A stretch of DNA of 64,000 nucleotides from DASQMT01 sp963835735. Lineage in GTDB: Bacteria > Actinomycetota > Thermoleophilia > Solirubrobacterales > Solirubrobacteraceae. Both the position numbers and the translations under genes were made by a program. Below are positions 24,192-32,388 of the stretch, piece by piece. Each line of letters opens with the position of its first letter. The first letter of the stretch is position 1. The stretch covers positions 62,001 through 126,000 of the forward strand of contig CAWIGP010000003.1 of assembly GCA_963835735.1 (NCBI GenBank), in the 5' to 3' direction. The notes under the pieces are model-generated. The model worked only from the letters and a program-made list of their open reading frames with translations. It was not told the origin of the DNA and did not search any database.

Positions 24192-25084
24192 CGACCCGTC
24201 GCGAACGCGGCGGCGTCCCAGCCCGCCGCGCTCGTCCCCGCGCGGTAGGCGCTCTCGTAGAACTCGAGCAGCGTCGCCGCAGGATCAGCCGTCGTGCGCA
24301 CGGCGTCGTATGGCAGCAGCGCGAGCGAACCGCCGCCGCTGCCCTGCCACTCGGCGCCGTGCGCCAGCGGCTGCTCGCGCAGCCCGTCCGGCTCGGGCGC
24401 CGTGTAGGAGTAGAACGCCGGGAACGGCGTGGTCCGGTCGTCGCCGGGCCACCATCCGAACGCGATCACCTCGTGCGAGTACGCCTCCGCCGTGACCGCG
24501 TCGACGCCTTCGCGCGGTGGCGCCGGCCGGCCCGAGTAGCGCGAGTGCGCGAGGTCGAAGCCGTGCCAGAACAGTTGTGGCGGGCTCGCCTTGCCGTTGA
24601 AGCGCGAACGGAACGACGCGAACACCGAGTCGGTATGGCGCAGGATCGTCCAGAACCGCTCCACCGCGTCGGCGTCGTAGCTGTCGTGCATCCGATCGTC
24701 GGGGAATGGCGGGCTGTCGCCGAGGTCGTAAGGCTGCGCGTGGATGCGCGCGTCGACGCCGACGTCGCTCAGGGCGGCAAACAGTTCCATGTAGAACTGC
24801 GCGCAGGCGAACCGGTCGCGCAGCGGGAACGACGAGGTCTTGCCGTCGCTGGCGCGCACTTGCGCGCTGTGGTCGACGAAGTCCAGCTCGATCTCCACGG
24901 TCAGGTCGCCGTACGGCATCGGGCCGGTCGTGAGCCCGCGGGCGGACACGTACAACGTCACGTGCCACCAGTGGTTGAGCGGCGGGACCAGCGCCATGCG
25001 GATCTTGCCGACGATCTGGGCGTAGCGATGCAGCGTCTGCTTCGTCGGCTTCCAGTCGTCGTACGGGAGCTCGGGCCAGCTCAT
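24188..25084 (-). CDS. DUF5996 family protein
   Basis: A 298-residue soluble protein starting MSWPELPYDDWKPTKQTLHR, continuing LVPPLNHWWHVTLYVSARGL and DFVDHSAQVR, with later ELFAALSDVG and LFWHGFDLAHSRYSG, all typical of DUF5996. The family function is unknown. ATG 25084 overlaps the esterase stop (ATGA), so the two genes are co-transcribed. Confidence 0.82.
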   Translation of the reverse strand: MSWPELPYDDWKPTKQTLHRYAQIVGKIRMALVPPLNHWWHVTLYVSARGLTTGPMPYGDLTVEIELDFVDHSAQVRASDGKTSSFPLRDRFACAQFYMELFAALSDVGVDARIHAQPYDLGDSPPFPDDRMHDSYDADAVERFWTILRHTDSVFASFRSRFNGKASPPQLFWHGFDLAHSRYSGRPAPPREGVDAVTAEAYSHEVIAFGWWPGDDRTTPFPAFYSYTAPEPDGLREQPLAHGAEWQGSGGGSLALLPYDAVRTTADPAATLLEFYESAYRAGTSAAGWDAAAFATGR

Positions 25085-25731
25085 CGGGTCGCAGGCTCCG
25101 CGGCGGCGAGCCACTCGACCGCCGCCGGAACGTGCGCCGGATCGATGTGATGCGCGGCGTCGGACTCGTGATAGGAGACCTGGAGCCCGCCGGCGGTCAG
25201 CAGGTCGCGCGCGCGGCGTGCGAAGCCGACCTCCATGACCGGGTCGTTGCGGCCGTGCGCGATGAACACGCGGACGTGCTCGCGCCCGGCGAGCTCCGGC
25301 TGCCAGCCGTCGACGACGGGGATGAAGCCGGAGAACGCCATGATCCCGGCCGGCGCGGGCCGCCCCCCGCCGAGCCCGAGCGAGTAGCTCATGACCGAGC
25401 CCATCGAGAAGCCGCCGAGCACGGTCCGCTCCGGCGCGATCCCGGTGCGCTCCCACAGCTCGTCGTGGAACGCCGCGAGCTTGTCGAATGCCGCGTGGAA
25501 CGTGTCGTGGTCGGGGTAGCCGACGCGCGGCACGACGTACCAGTGGTAGCCGGGCCAGCCCGGCAGCGTGAGCGGCGCGCGCGGCGTCGCGACGTGCAGC
25601 CTGCGCTGCGGGTCGAGCACGTCGGCGAGTCCGAGCAGGTCGTTCTCGTCCGCGCCGCGCCCGTGGTGCAGCACCAGCAGCCCGTCCGGCTCGCCCGCCG
25701 CCGGGCGCTCGCGATAGACCAGGTCCGCCAC
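25081..25731 (-). CDS. Carboxylesterase/phospholipase-type alpha/beta hydrolase
   Basis: A 216-residue hydrolase with VLHHGRGADENDLLGLADVL, the nucleophile elbow GGFSMGSVMS, Asp in IAHGRNDPVMEVG and His in SDAAHHIDP. It belongs to the phospholipase/carboxylesterase (YpfH-like) group. GTG 25731 with AGGA 8 nt upstream is preferred. A longer frame begins MQDLTPSRIPR, but that peptide is encoded by the neighbouring palindromic repeat and is not likely to be part of the protein. Confidence 0.85.
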   Translation of the reverse strand: MADLVYRERPAAGEPDGLLVLHHGRGADENDLLGLADVLDPQRRLHVATPRAPLTLPGWPGYHWYVVPRVGYPDHDTFHAAFDKLAAFHDELWERTGIAPERTVLGGFSMGSVMSYSLGLGGGRPAPAGIMAFSGFIPVVDGWQPELAGREHVRVFIAHGRNDPVMEVGFARRARDLLTAGGLQVSYHESDAAHHIDPAHVPAAVEWLAAAEPATR

Positions 25732-25747
25732 CCGCGGGATCCTAGAG

Positions 25748-25801
25748 GGGGTCAGATCTTGCAATCGCGCAGCAACGTGCTCGATTGCAAGATCTGACCC
25801 C
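25748..25801. repeat. REP-like palindromic element, 20-bp perfect arms
   Basis: GGGGTCAGATCTTGCAATCG at 25748-25767 is repeated in inverted form at 25782-25801 around a 14-nt loop. It lies between the divergent esterase and FAH genes. Similar short palindromes carrying GGGGTCAGATCTTGC are dispersed in bacterial genomes and often associated with REP-associated tyrosine transposases; no transposase is present here. Confidence 0.7.
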
Positions 25802-25860
25802 GTTCGCTAGCGTGCGGGTGGCAAGGTGGTCGGACCAATCGGCGTGTTCGAGGAGGGGGA

Positions 25861-26664
25861 TTGAAGGTCGCGCGCATCGAGGTCGACGGGACCGCGCCGG
25901 TGGCGGCGCTGGACCACGACGGCGCGCTGCATCCGCTCGCTCACGACGTCCCGGCGCTGATCGCCGGCGCGCCTCCGGGCGAGCCGCTCGAACCGGTCGC
26001 GGACGCGCGTCGGCTCGCGCCGGTCGTCCCCGGAAAGATCGTGGCGATCGGCCTGAACTACCTCGACCACATCCGCGAGTCAGGGCTGGAGCGACCGGAG
26101 CGGCCGCTCGTGTTCGCGAAGTTCCCGTCGAGCGTGATCGGCAGCGGCGACGCGATCCGGCTCCCGCTCGACGTCACCCGGCGCGTCGACTGGGAGGTCG
26201 AGCTGGCGGTCGTGATCGGGCGGCGCGCCCGGGGTGTGGCGCCCGGCGACGCGCTCGACCACGTGTACGGCTACACGGTCGCCAACGACGTTTCCGCCCG
26301 CGACCTCCAGTTCGCCGACGGCCAATGGGTACGCGCGAAGAGCATCGACACGTTCTGCCCGCTCGGGCCGGTGATCGTCACCGCCGACGAGATCCCCGAC
26401 CCCCAGGCGCTGCGGCTCAGCACCCGCGTGAACGGCGAGCTGATGCAGGACGCGACGACCGACCTGATGGTGTTCGGCGTCGCGGAGCTGATCAGCTTCT
26501 GCTCGCACAGCTTCACGCTCGACCCGGGCGACGTGCTGCTGACCGGGACGCCGTGGGGCTGCGGCGAGTTCATGGACCCGAAGCGCTCGCTCGCCCCCGG
26601 GGACGTGGTCGAATGCGAGATCGAGCGGATCGGCACGCTGCGCAATCCTGTCGTCGAGGCCTGA
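25861..26664 (+). CDS. Fumarylacetoacetate hydrolase family protein
   Basis: A 267-residue FAH-fold enzyme. Metal and substrate motifs include GKIVAIGLNYLDHIRESG, DWEVELAVVIGRRARGV, YGYTVANDVSARDLQF, KSIDTFCPLGPVIV and LLTGTPWGCGEF. Members hydrolyse or decarboxylate 2-oxo-acid intermediates of aromatic degradation. TTG 25861 follows GAGGAGG. It starts the molybdenum hydroxylase operon, so it may act on the product of that enzyme after ring opening; this is inference. Confidence 0.88.
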   Translation: MKVARIEVDGTAPVAALDHDGALHPLAHDVPALIAGAPPGEPLEPVADARRLAPVVPGKIVAIGLNYLDHIRESGLERPERPLVFAKFPSSVIGSGDAIRLPLDVTRRVDWEVELAVVIGRRARGVAPGDALDHVYGYTVANDVSARDLQFADGQWVRAKSIDTFCPLGPVIVTADEIPDPQALRLSTRVNGELMQDATTDLMVFGVAELISFCSHSFTLDPGDVLLTGTPWGCGEFMDPKRSLAPGDVVECEIERIGTLRNPVVEA

Positions 26665-26667
26665 GCG

Positions 26668-27456
26668 ATGCCGATCGTCGAGACACCGGAATCGATCGCC
26701 GGCGTGATCGGCGCGCTGGACGACGGCGCGGTCGTGCTCGCGGGCGGCACGCACGTGATGCCGCGCATCAACACCGAGGCGCACGACGTCGCCAAGCTCG
26801 TCAGCCTGCGCCGCGCCGGACTGTCCGGGATCGCCGTCGAGGGCGGTGAGGCGACGATCGGCGCGGCGACAACGCTCGCGCGTGTCGGCGCGGACGCGCG
26901 GCTCGCGTTCCTCGAGCCGGTGATCGAGTCGATCGCCTCGCCGACGATCCGCAACCTCGCGACCGTCGGCGGCAACCTGTTCGTCGAGCAGCCCTACGGC
27001 GATCTCGCGGTCGCGCTGCTCGCGCTCGACGCCACCGTCGGCGTCGCCGGCCCGGCCGGGGACGACACGCGCGCCGTCGCGGACGTGCTGCGTGACGGCG
27101 TGCCCGCAGCCCACGTCGTCACGGCCGTGCGCTTCGCCCTGCCGCGCGATGGCGCGTGGCGCTACACGAAGGCGATGCGGCGGCGGCTCAACTCGGGCTC
27201 GATCGTCACGGTCGCCGCGGTCCTGGGCGACGAACCGCGGGTCGCGCTCGGCGGCGCCGGGCGCACGCCGGTCCGGGCGCGGGCGGCCGAGGCCGTGCTC
27301 GCCGGCGGGCCGCTCGACCCCGAGCGCGCGGAGGCGGCGGGCCGCGCTGCGCTGGAGGACGCCGAGCCGTTCACGGACGCCTTCGCCAGCGCGTGGTACC
27401 GCGCGCGCGTCCTGCCCGTCCACGTGCGTCGCGCCCTGATCGGAGAGACCGCATGA
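26668..27456 (+). CDS. Molybdenum hydroxylase FAD-binding subunit (XdhB/CoxM-like)
   Basis: A 262-residue FAD subunit. The FAD loop GGTHVMPRINTEAHDVAKLV, TIGAATTLARVGAD and PTIRNLATVGGNLFVEQPYGD match the medium subunit of xanthine dehydrogenase/CO dehydrogenase enzymes, followed by a C-terminal CO_deh_flav_C-like domain. It passes electrons from the iron-sulfur subunit to an acceptor. Its stop overlaps the next ATG (ATGA). Confidence 0.9.
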   Translation: MPIVETPESIAGVIGALDDGAVVLAGGTHVMPRINTEAHDVAKLVSLRRAGLSGIAVEGGEATIGAATTLARVGADARLAFLEPVIESIASPTIRNLATVGGNLFVEQPYGDLAVALLALDATVGVAGPAGDDTRAVADVLRDGVPAAHVVTAVRFALPRDGAWRYTKAMRRRLNSGSIVTVAAVLGDEPRVALGGAGRTPVRARAAEAVLAGGPLDPERAEAAGRAALEDAEPFTDAFASAWYRARVLPVHVRRALIGETA

Positions 27457-27938
27457 GATCCCGCGTCATCGAGCTCACCGTCAACGACGAGCCGCGCGAG
27501 TTCCTCGCCGCGCCCGGCGCGACGCTGCTGTCGGCACTGCGCGAGACGCTCGGCCTGACCGCCGCCAAGCGCGGCTGCGGTCAGGGCACCTGCGGCACCT
27601 GCACCGTGCTGCTCGAAGGGGAGCCGGTGATGTCCTGCCTCGTCCCGGTCGAGACGATCGACGGCGCGGCCGTGCGGACGCTCGAGGGCGTGGCCGGTCC
27701 GGATGGCGAGCTGGACGCGGTACAAGCCGCGTTCATGGAGGGCTTCGCCACCCAGTGCGGGTTCTGCACGTCGGGGATGATCCTCGCGGCCGAGGCGCTG
27801 CTCGACTCGAATCCGGCGCCGAGCCGTGAGGACGTCGTGCGCGCGATCTCCGGCAACGTGTGCCGCTGCACCGGCTACGAGTCGATCGTGAACGCGATCC
27901 TCGACGCGGCATCGCGCCGTTCGGCGGTGGTGCGGTGA
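27453..27938 (+). CDS. Molybdenum hydroxylase [2Fe-2S] subunit
   Basis: A 161-residue small subunit. The plant-ferredoxin-type cluster ligands are in RGCGQGTCGTCTVLLEGEP plus MSC, and the second [2Fe-2S] cluster is in QCGFCTSGMILAAEAL and CRCTGYESIVNAI. It relays electrons from the molybdenum site to the FAD subunit. It overlaps both neighbours. Confidence 0.93.
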   Translation: MRSRVIELTVNDEPREFLAAPGATLLSALRETLGLTAAKRGCGQGTCGTCTVLLEGEPVMSCLVPVETIDGAAVRTLEGVAGPDGELDAVQAAFMEGFATQCGFCTSGMILAAEALLDSNPAPSREDVVRAISGNVCRCTGYESIVNAILDAASRRSAVVR

Positions 27939-29299
27939 TGCTGACCGACCCGAAGTACTTCGCGGCCGAGCGCGCCGGGGAGTTCGACGTGATCGGCACG
28001 CCCGTGCAGCGTTCCGACGCGCTGGGCCACGTGACCGGGCGCACCCAGTTCTTCGAGGACGTGAAGCCGCCGGGGATGCTGCACCTGAAGATGCACCGGT
28101 CCGAGCGCGACCACGCGTTGCTGAGGGAAGTCGATCACTCAGGCGCGCTCGAGGTGCCGGGTGTCGTGCGTGTGCTCACCCACGCGGACGTGCCGAACAA
28201 CTGGTACACGATCCTGCGCCTGATCGGGGTCGAGCCGAACGACGAGCCGGTGCTGCCCGAGGACCGTGTGCTCTACCGGGGCGAGCCGATCGTCGCGATC
28301 GTGGCGACGAGCGAGGAGGCCGCGCTCGCCGGCGCCGCCGCCGTCAAGGTCACCTACGAGGACCTGCCCGCCGTGTTCGACGTCGAGGAGGCGCTGACGG
28401 AGGGCGCGCCGGCGATCAAGCCGCACGGCACGAACTACTTCGTCTACGAGGGCCACCACTGCCGCCGGATCCGGTTCGGCGACGTCGACCGCGCGTTCGA
28501 GGCGGCCGACCACGTCTTCGAGTGGCGCTATCAGTCCTCGCCGATCGAGCACGCGCCGACCGAGACGACCGGCTGCATCGTGGTCCCGCAGCCCGACGGC
28601 CGGCTGCGGATCCACTCCGACACGCAGGCGTGCTTCTTCACGCTCGACAACGCGGCGCTGATAATCGACGTGCCGTTCGGCAAGCTGCGCGTCGTCGGCG
28701 GGACCGTCGGCGGCGGGTTCGGCGGCAAGGTCGACGTGATGGTCGAGCCGATCGCGTGCATCGCCGCGATGAAGACGAACAAGCCGATCAAGTACGTCTA
28801 CGGCCGCGCGGAGGAGATGCAGGTGTCCTCGCCGCGCGCGGCCGAGCGGATCTACATCAAGGACGGCGTGATGGCCGACGGCACGATCGCCGCCCGCAAG
28901 GTCACGCTCTATGTCGACGCGGGCGCGTATTCGCGCCACAGCCCGTACGGGACGACGAAGGCGGCGGCGCACATGCCCGGCCCGTACAGCATCCCCAACG
29001 TGTGGGTCGACGCGCACTGCGTCTACACGAACCGGACGCCGTCGAGCGCGATGCGCGGCTTCGGCGTCACGATCGCCGACTACGCGCTGGAGTCGCAGAT
29101 GGACCGGATCGCGCGCGCGCTGGACATCGACCCGCTCCAGCTGCGGCTCACGAACGCCTACCGTGACGGGGACATGAAGGCGCACCGCAAGCGCGCGGAG
29201 GGCACGGCACTGATCGAGGTGATCCAGCGAGCGGCCGAACTGGTCGGCCACGAGCTGCCGGCGTCCTACCGCGCGATGTCCTCGATGGAGCCGCGCTGA
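27938..29299 (+). CDS. Molybdopterin-binding subunit, N-terminal half
   Basis: A 453-residue protein holding the aldehyde oxidase/xanthine dehydrogenase a/b hammerhead (HVTGRTQFFEDVKPPGMLH) and the first molybdopterin domain (GGTVGGGFGGKVDVMVEPIA, TPSSAMRGFGVTIADYALES). It stops after the first Mo domain (AYRDGDMKAH, then a 40-residue tail). The other half is encoded by the next gene, and the junction is TGATG. The intact coupling and the position between domains argue for a natural split subunit rather than a frameshift. Confidence 0.9.
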   Translation: MLTDPKYFAAERAGEFDVIGTPVQRSDALGHVTGRTQFFEDVKPPGMLHLKMHRSERDHALLREVDHSGALEVPGVVRVLTHADVPNNWYTILRLIGVEPNDEPVLPEDRVLYRGEPIVAIVATSEEAALAGAAAVKVTYEDLPAVFDVEEALTEGAPAIKPHGTNYFVYEGHHCRRIRFGDVDRAFEAADHVFEWRYQSSPIEHAPTETTGCIVVPQPDGRLRIHSDTQACFFTLDNAALIIDVPFGKLRVVGGTVGGGFGGKVDVMVEPIACIAAMKTNKPIKYVYGRAEEMQVSSPRAAERIYIKDGVMADGTIAARKVTLYVDAGAYSRHSPYGTTKAAAHMPGPYSIPNVWVDAHCVYTNRTPSSAMRGFGVTIADYALESQMDRIARALDIDPLQLRLTNAYRDGDMKAHRKRAEGTALIEVIQRAAELVGHELPASYRAMSSMEPR

Positions 29300-30300
29300 T
29301 GGCGAAGCTGCGCGGGCGTGGCTACGCCGCGGTCAACTACCCGACCGGCATGAACCTCGGCGGCGACCCGTCGCAGGCGCTGATCCACTCGACGACGACC
29401 GGGACGTTCGTCGTCACGCTCTCGTCGGTCGACCTGGGCCAGGGACTCAAGACCGTCGTGGCCCAGTGCGCGGCCGAGACGCTCGGGCTGCCGATCGAGA
29501 ACATCCTCGTCGACACGGCCGACACCGACACCGGCCCGCACTGCATGGGCACGTTCGCCAGCCGCGGCACGCACCGCGTCGGCAACGCCGTGATCATGGC
29601 TGCGCGCGAGGCGCGCGAGGTGATGCTGCAGGTCGCGGCCGACCAGCTCGAGGTCGACCCCGCCGATCTCGAGACCGACGGGACCGGCTTCATCAGGCTC
29701 AAGGGCTCGGAGGAGAAGAAGATCCACATCGTCGACCTCGCGCTCGCCGCCCATTTCGAGCAGGGCCGGACGATCGCGGGCCGCGGCATCTTCCTGAAGG
29801 AGAAGAACGAGCCGGTGCCCGAGACGGGGGAGATGGACCCCGATTCCTGCCAGGCGCACGCGTGCACGGTGGCTGAGGTGGAGGTCGACGACGAGACCGG
29901 GATCGTCGAGGTGCTGGCGATGTACAACGTCTACGAGGTCGGCCGCGCGCTCAACCCGGCGATGGCGACGCAGCAGATCGAGGGTGGCGCCTGGATGGGG
30001 ATCTCGCACGCGCTGTACGAGACGACCGAGCCGTACTACCCGGATCGCGCGCACGGCCCGACCGACTTCAGCGAGTACCTGATGCCCGGCCCGGCCGAGA
30101 ACGCGCGGATGCAGAGCGTGATCCTGGAGCGCCCGGCCGAGAGCGGCCCGTTCGGCGCGAAGGGCATCGGAGAGATGACCGCGAACGCGCCGATCCCCGC
30201 GCTCGCCAACGCGATCTACGACGCCTGCGGCGTGCGGCTGGAGTCGATGCCGTTCACGCCGGAGAAGATCCTGCGCGGGCTGGACGAGCTGCAGGGTTGA
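29299..30300 (+). CDS. Molybdopterin-binding subunit, C-terminal half
   Basis: A 333-residue protein equal to the second molybdopterin domain of xanthine dehydrogenase-type large subunits: TFVVTLSSVDLGQGLKTVVA, DTADTDTGPHCMGTFASRGT, GRALNPAMATQQIEGGAWMG and the active-site Glu in FGAKGIGEMTANAP. It must assemble with the preceding product to bind the cofactor. The substrate is unknown; neither form I CoxL (AYxCSFR) nor another diagnostic active-site loop is seen. Confidence 0.9.
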   Translation: MAKLRGRGYAAVNYPTGMNLGGDPSQALIHSTTTGTFVVTLSSVDLGQGLKTVVAQCAAETLGLPIENILVDTADTDTGPHCMGTFASRGTHRVGNAVIMAAREAREVMLQVAADQLEVDPADLETDGTGFIRLKGSEEKKIHIVDLALAAHFEQGRTIAGRGIFLKEKNEPVPETGEMDPDSCQAHACTVAEVEVDDETGIVEVLAMYNVYEVGRALNPAMATQQIEGGAWMGISHALYETTEPYYPDRAHGPTDFSEYLMPGPAENARMQSVILERPAESGPFGAKGIGEMTANAPIPALANAIYDACGVRLESMPFTPEKILRGLDELQG

Positions 30301-31175
30301 TGGTCGCGCAGACGAACGTCGACTCGGTGGAGGAGCTGGGCCGGCGCTTCGCCGATCAGCGCTACCTGGCCGACGAGGGGCTCCTGACCGCGGTGCACCT
30401 CGCGCTCGTGCTCGGGCGGCCGCTGATCGTCGAGGGCGAGCCGGGCGTGGGGAAGACCGAACTGGCCAAGGTGCTCGCCGGCGCGCTCGGGCGCGAGTTG
30501 ATCCGGCTGCAGTGCTACGAGGGCCTCGACGCCGGCCAGGCGCTGTACGAGTGGGACTACCCGAAGCAGCTGCTCGCGGTGCGGGTCGCTGAGGCCGAGG
30601 GACGCGAGGTCGGCGACCTCTACGACCAGCGATTCCTGCTCGAGCGCCCGCTGCTGCGCACCGTGCGTGCCTCCGAGGGCGCCGTGCTCCTGATCGACGA
30701 GATCGACCGCTCGGACTCGGAGTTCGAGGCGTTCCTGCTCGAGTTCCTGTCCGACTTCCAGATCACGATCCCGGAGGTCGGGACGCTGCGCGCCGCGCGG
30801 GCGCCGGTCGTCGTGCTCACGTCCAACCGCACGCGCGAGCTGCACGACGCGCTCAAGCGCCGCTGCCTGTACCACTTCATCCCGTTCCCCGACGCCGAGC
30901 GCGAGCGCGCGATCCTGCGCGCGCAGGCGCCGGGGCTGGACGATGCGGCCGCCGCCGCGCTGGTGGAGGCGATCAAGCGCGTCCGCAGCGAGAAGCTGCT
31001 CAAGCGCCCGGGGATCGCCGAGACGATCGACTGGGCGCAGGGCGCGCAGACGCTCGCCGCCGACGGCGTCCCATGGCCGGCCGCGCTGCGCCGCTCGCTC
31101 GGGCTGCTGCTCAAGGAGCAGGAGGACCTCGAGCGCGTGCAGGCGCGCGCCGAGCTGCTCGGTCTGGGGCGATGA
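30300..31175 (+). CDS. MoxR/CoxD-type AAA+ ATPase
   Basis: A 291-residue AAA+ protein: Walker A GEPGVGKTELAKVLA, Walker B VLLIDEIDRSDSEFEAF, sensor VVLTSNRTRELHDALKRRC. In CO dehydrogenase-like operons this ATPase works with the VWA protein encoded next to insert sulfur or otherwise activate the molybdenum centre. TGATG links it to the preceding subunit gene. Confidence 0.92.
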   Translation: MVAQTNVDSVEELGRRFADQRYLADEGLLTAVHLALVLGRPLIVEGEPGVGKTELAKVLAGALGRELIRLQCYEGLDAGQALYEWDYPKQLLAVRVAEAEGREVGDLYDQRFLLERPLLRTVRASEGAVLLIDEIDRSDSEFEAFLLEFLSDFQITIPEVGTLRAARAPVVVLTSNRTRELHDALKRRCLYHFIPFPDAERERAILRAQAPGLDDAAAAALVEAIKRVRSEKLLKRPGIAETIDWAQGAQTLAADGVPWPAALRRSLGLLLKEQEDLERVQARAELLGLGR

Positions 31176-31232
31176 GGGGCGCGGCGCTCGCGGCGCGCCA
31201 CCCACGGCTCGGCCCGTGGGCGATGAGGGGCG
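31168..31232 (+). repeat. Direct repeat and hairpin at the MoxR-VWA junction
   Basis: GGGCGATGAGGGGCG occurs at 31168-31182 (across the MoxR stop) and again at 31218-31232, 50 bp apart. Between them CCCACGG-CTCGGC-CCGTGGG (31201-31220) forms a 7-bp hairpin. The junction looks like a small tandem duplication. Confidence 0.55.
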
Positions 31233-31236
31233 GCGG

Positions 31237-32388
31237 GTGACGACGCTCGCGCGCGAGCACCTGCACGCGTTCCTGCGAGCACTCGAGGACGCCGGAGTCG
31301 CGGTCGGCTCGCCCAAGAAGGCGGACTTCCTCTTGGCGCTGGTCGCTTCGCCGCCTGAGAGCGCCGACGCGCTGTACTGGCGCGCGCGCGTGACTCTTGT
31401 GACGGGCGCGGAGGACTTCGACGCGTTCGACGCGGTGTTCGCCGCGTACTTCCGCGGCGGCCGGCTCGCGCTCGAGACGCGGGCCGAGACGCCCGACGCG
31501 CGCGGCGAGACCGCGGCACCGCGCGGTGGAGGCGACGGCGCGCTCGACGGGCTGGAGCCGCGCCCGGGCACCGGCCTGCACGCGAGCCCGCTGGACCTCG
31601 CGAACGTGCGCCGCTTCGCGCCCGCGTCGCCCGACGCGCGCGACGAGCTGCGCGAGCTGGGCGACGCGCTGCGCGTCACGCTGCCGCGGATCACGGCGCG
31701 GCGGACGGCGCGCGCACGCCGCGGCCCGACGCTCGACGTGCGCCGCGTGCTCGCGGCCGCGAACCGCTCCGGCGGCGAGATCGTGCGGCTCGCCTGGCGG
31801 CGACGGCCGCCGCGACCGCGCCGCGTGCTGATCCTGATCGACGTGTCGGGCTCGCAGCGCGCCTACAGCCCGGACCTCCTCCGGTTCGCGCACGCGGTCG
31901 TACGCGCGACCGACCGTGCCGAGGCGTTCACATTCGGTACCCGGCTCACGCGGGTGACCGCGGAACTGGAAACGCCCGACGTCGACGCGGCGCTCGCGGC
32001 GCTCTCGGAGTGCGTGCTCGACGCCGACGGCGGCACGCGGATCGGAGCCGCGCTGCAGCAGTTCCTGGCCGACGGCCGGTCTGTCGAGCTCGCGCGCGGC
32101 GCGCTGGTGATCGTGCTGTCCGACGGGCTCGAGCGCGGCGACCCGGCGGCGATGGCCGACGCGGCACGACGGCTCGCACGGCTCTGCCACCGGCTCGTGT
32201 GGTGGTCGCCGCTCGCGTGCGACCCCGCCTACCGGCCGGTCACGCGCGGCATGGAGGCGATCCTGCCGCAGCTCGACGTCCTGGCCGGAGCACGCGACCT
32301 CCCTAGTCTTCTCGGTGAGGTGCGGCGCCTGCCGGAGACCTGCGGGCGGCCGCGCCGCACCGCGAGCCGAGCTTGGAGCCACGCGTGA
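31237..32388 (+). CDS. VWA domain protein (CoxE-like)
   Basis: A 383-residue protein with a variable N-terminal region and a C-terminal von Willebrand A domain: the MIDAS motif LILIDVSGSQRAYS at about residue 200, FAHAVVRATDRAEAFTFGT and VIVLSDGLERGDP. It partners the MoxR ATPase in maturing the molybdenum hydroxylase. GTG 31237 is preceded by GAGGGG, and the stop overlaps the XdhC start (GTGA). Confidence 0.88.
   Translation: MTTLAREHLHAFLRALEDAGVAVGSPKKADFLLALVASPPESADALYWRARVTLVTGAEDFDAFDAVFAAYFRGGRLALETRAETPDARGETAAPRGGGDGALDGLEPRPGTGLHASPLDLANVRRFAPASPDARDELRELGDALRVTLPRITARRTARARRGPTLDVRRVLAAANRSGGEIVRLAWRRRPPRPRRVLILIDVSGSQRAYSPDLLRFAHAVVRATDRAEAFTFGTRLTRVTAELETPDVDAALAALSECVLDADGGTRIGAALQQFLADGRSVELARGALVIVLSDGLERGDPAAMADAARRLARLCHRLVWWSPLACDPAYRPVTRGMEAILPQLDVLAGARDLPSLLGEVRRLPETCGRPRRTASRAWSHA

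Noticed and set aside
25732..25764. MQDLTPSRIPR N-terminal extension of the esterase
   Set aside because: Encoded by the palindromic repeat; the same MQDLTP peptide appears from the opposite strand.
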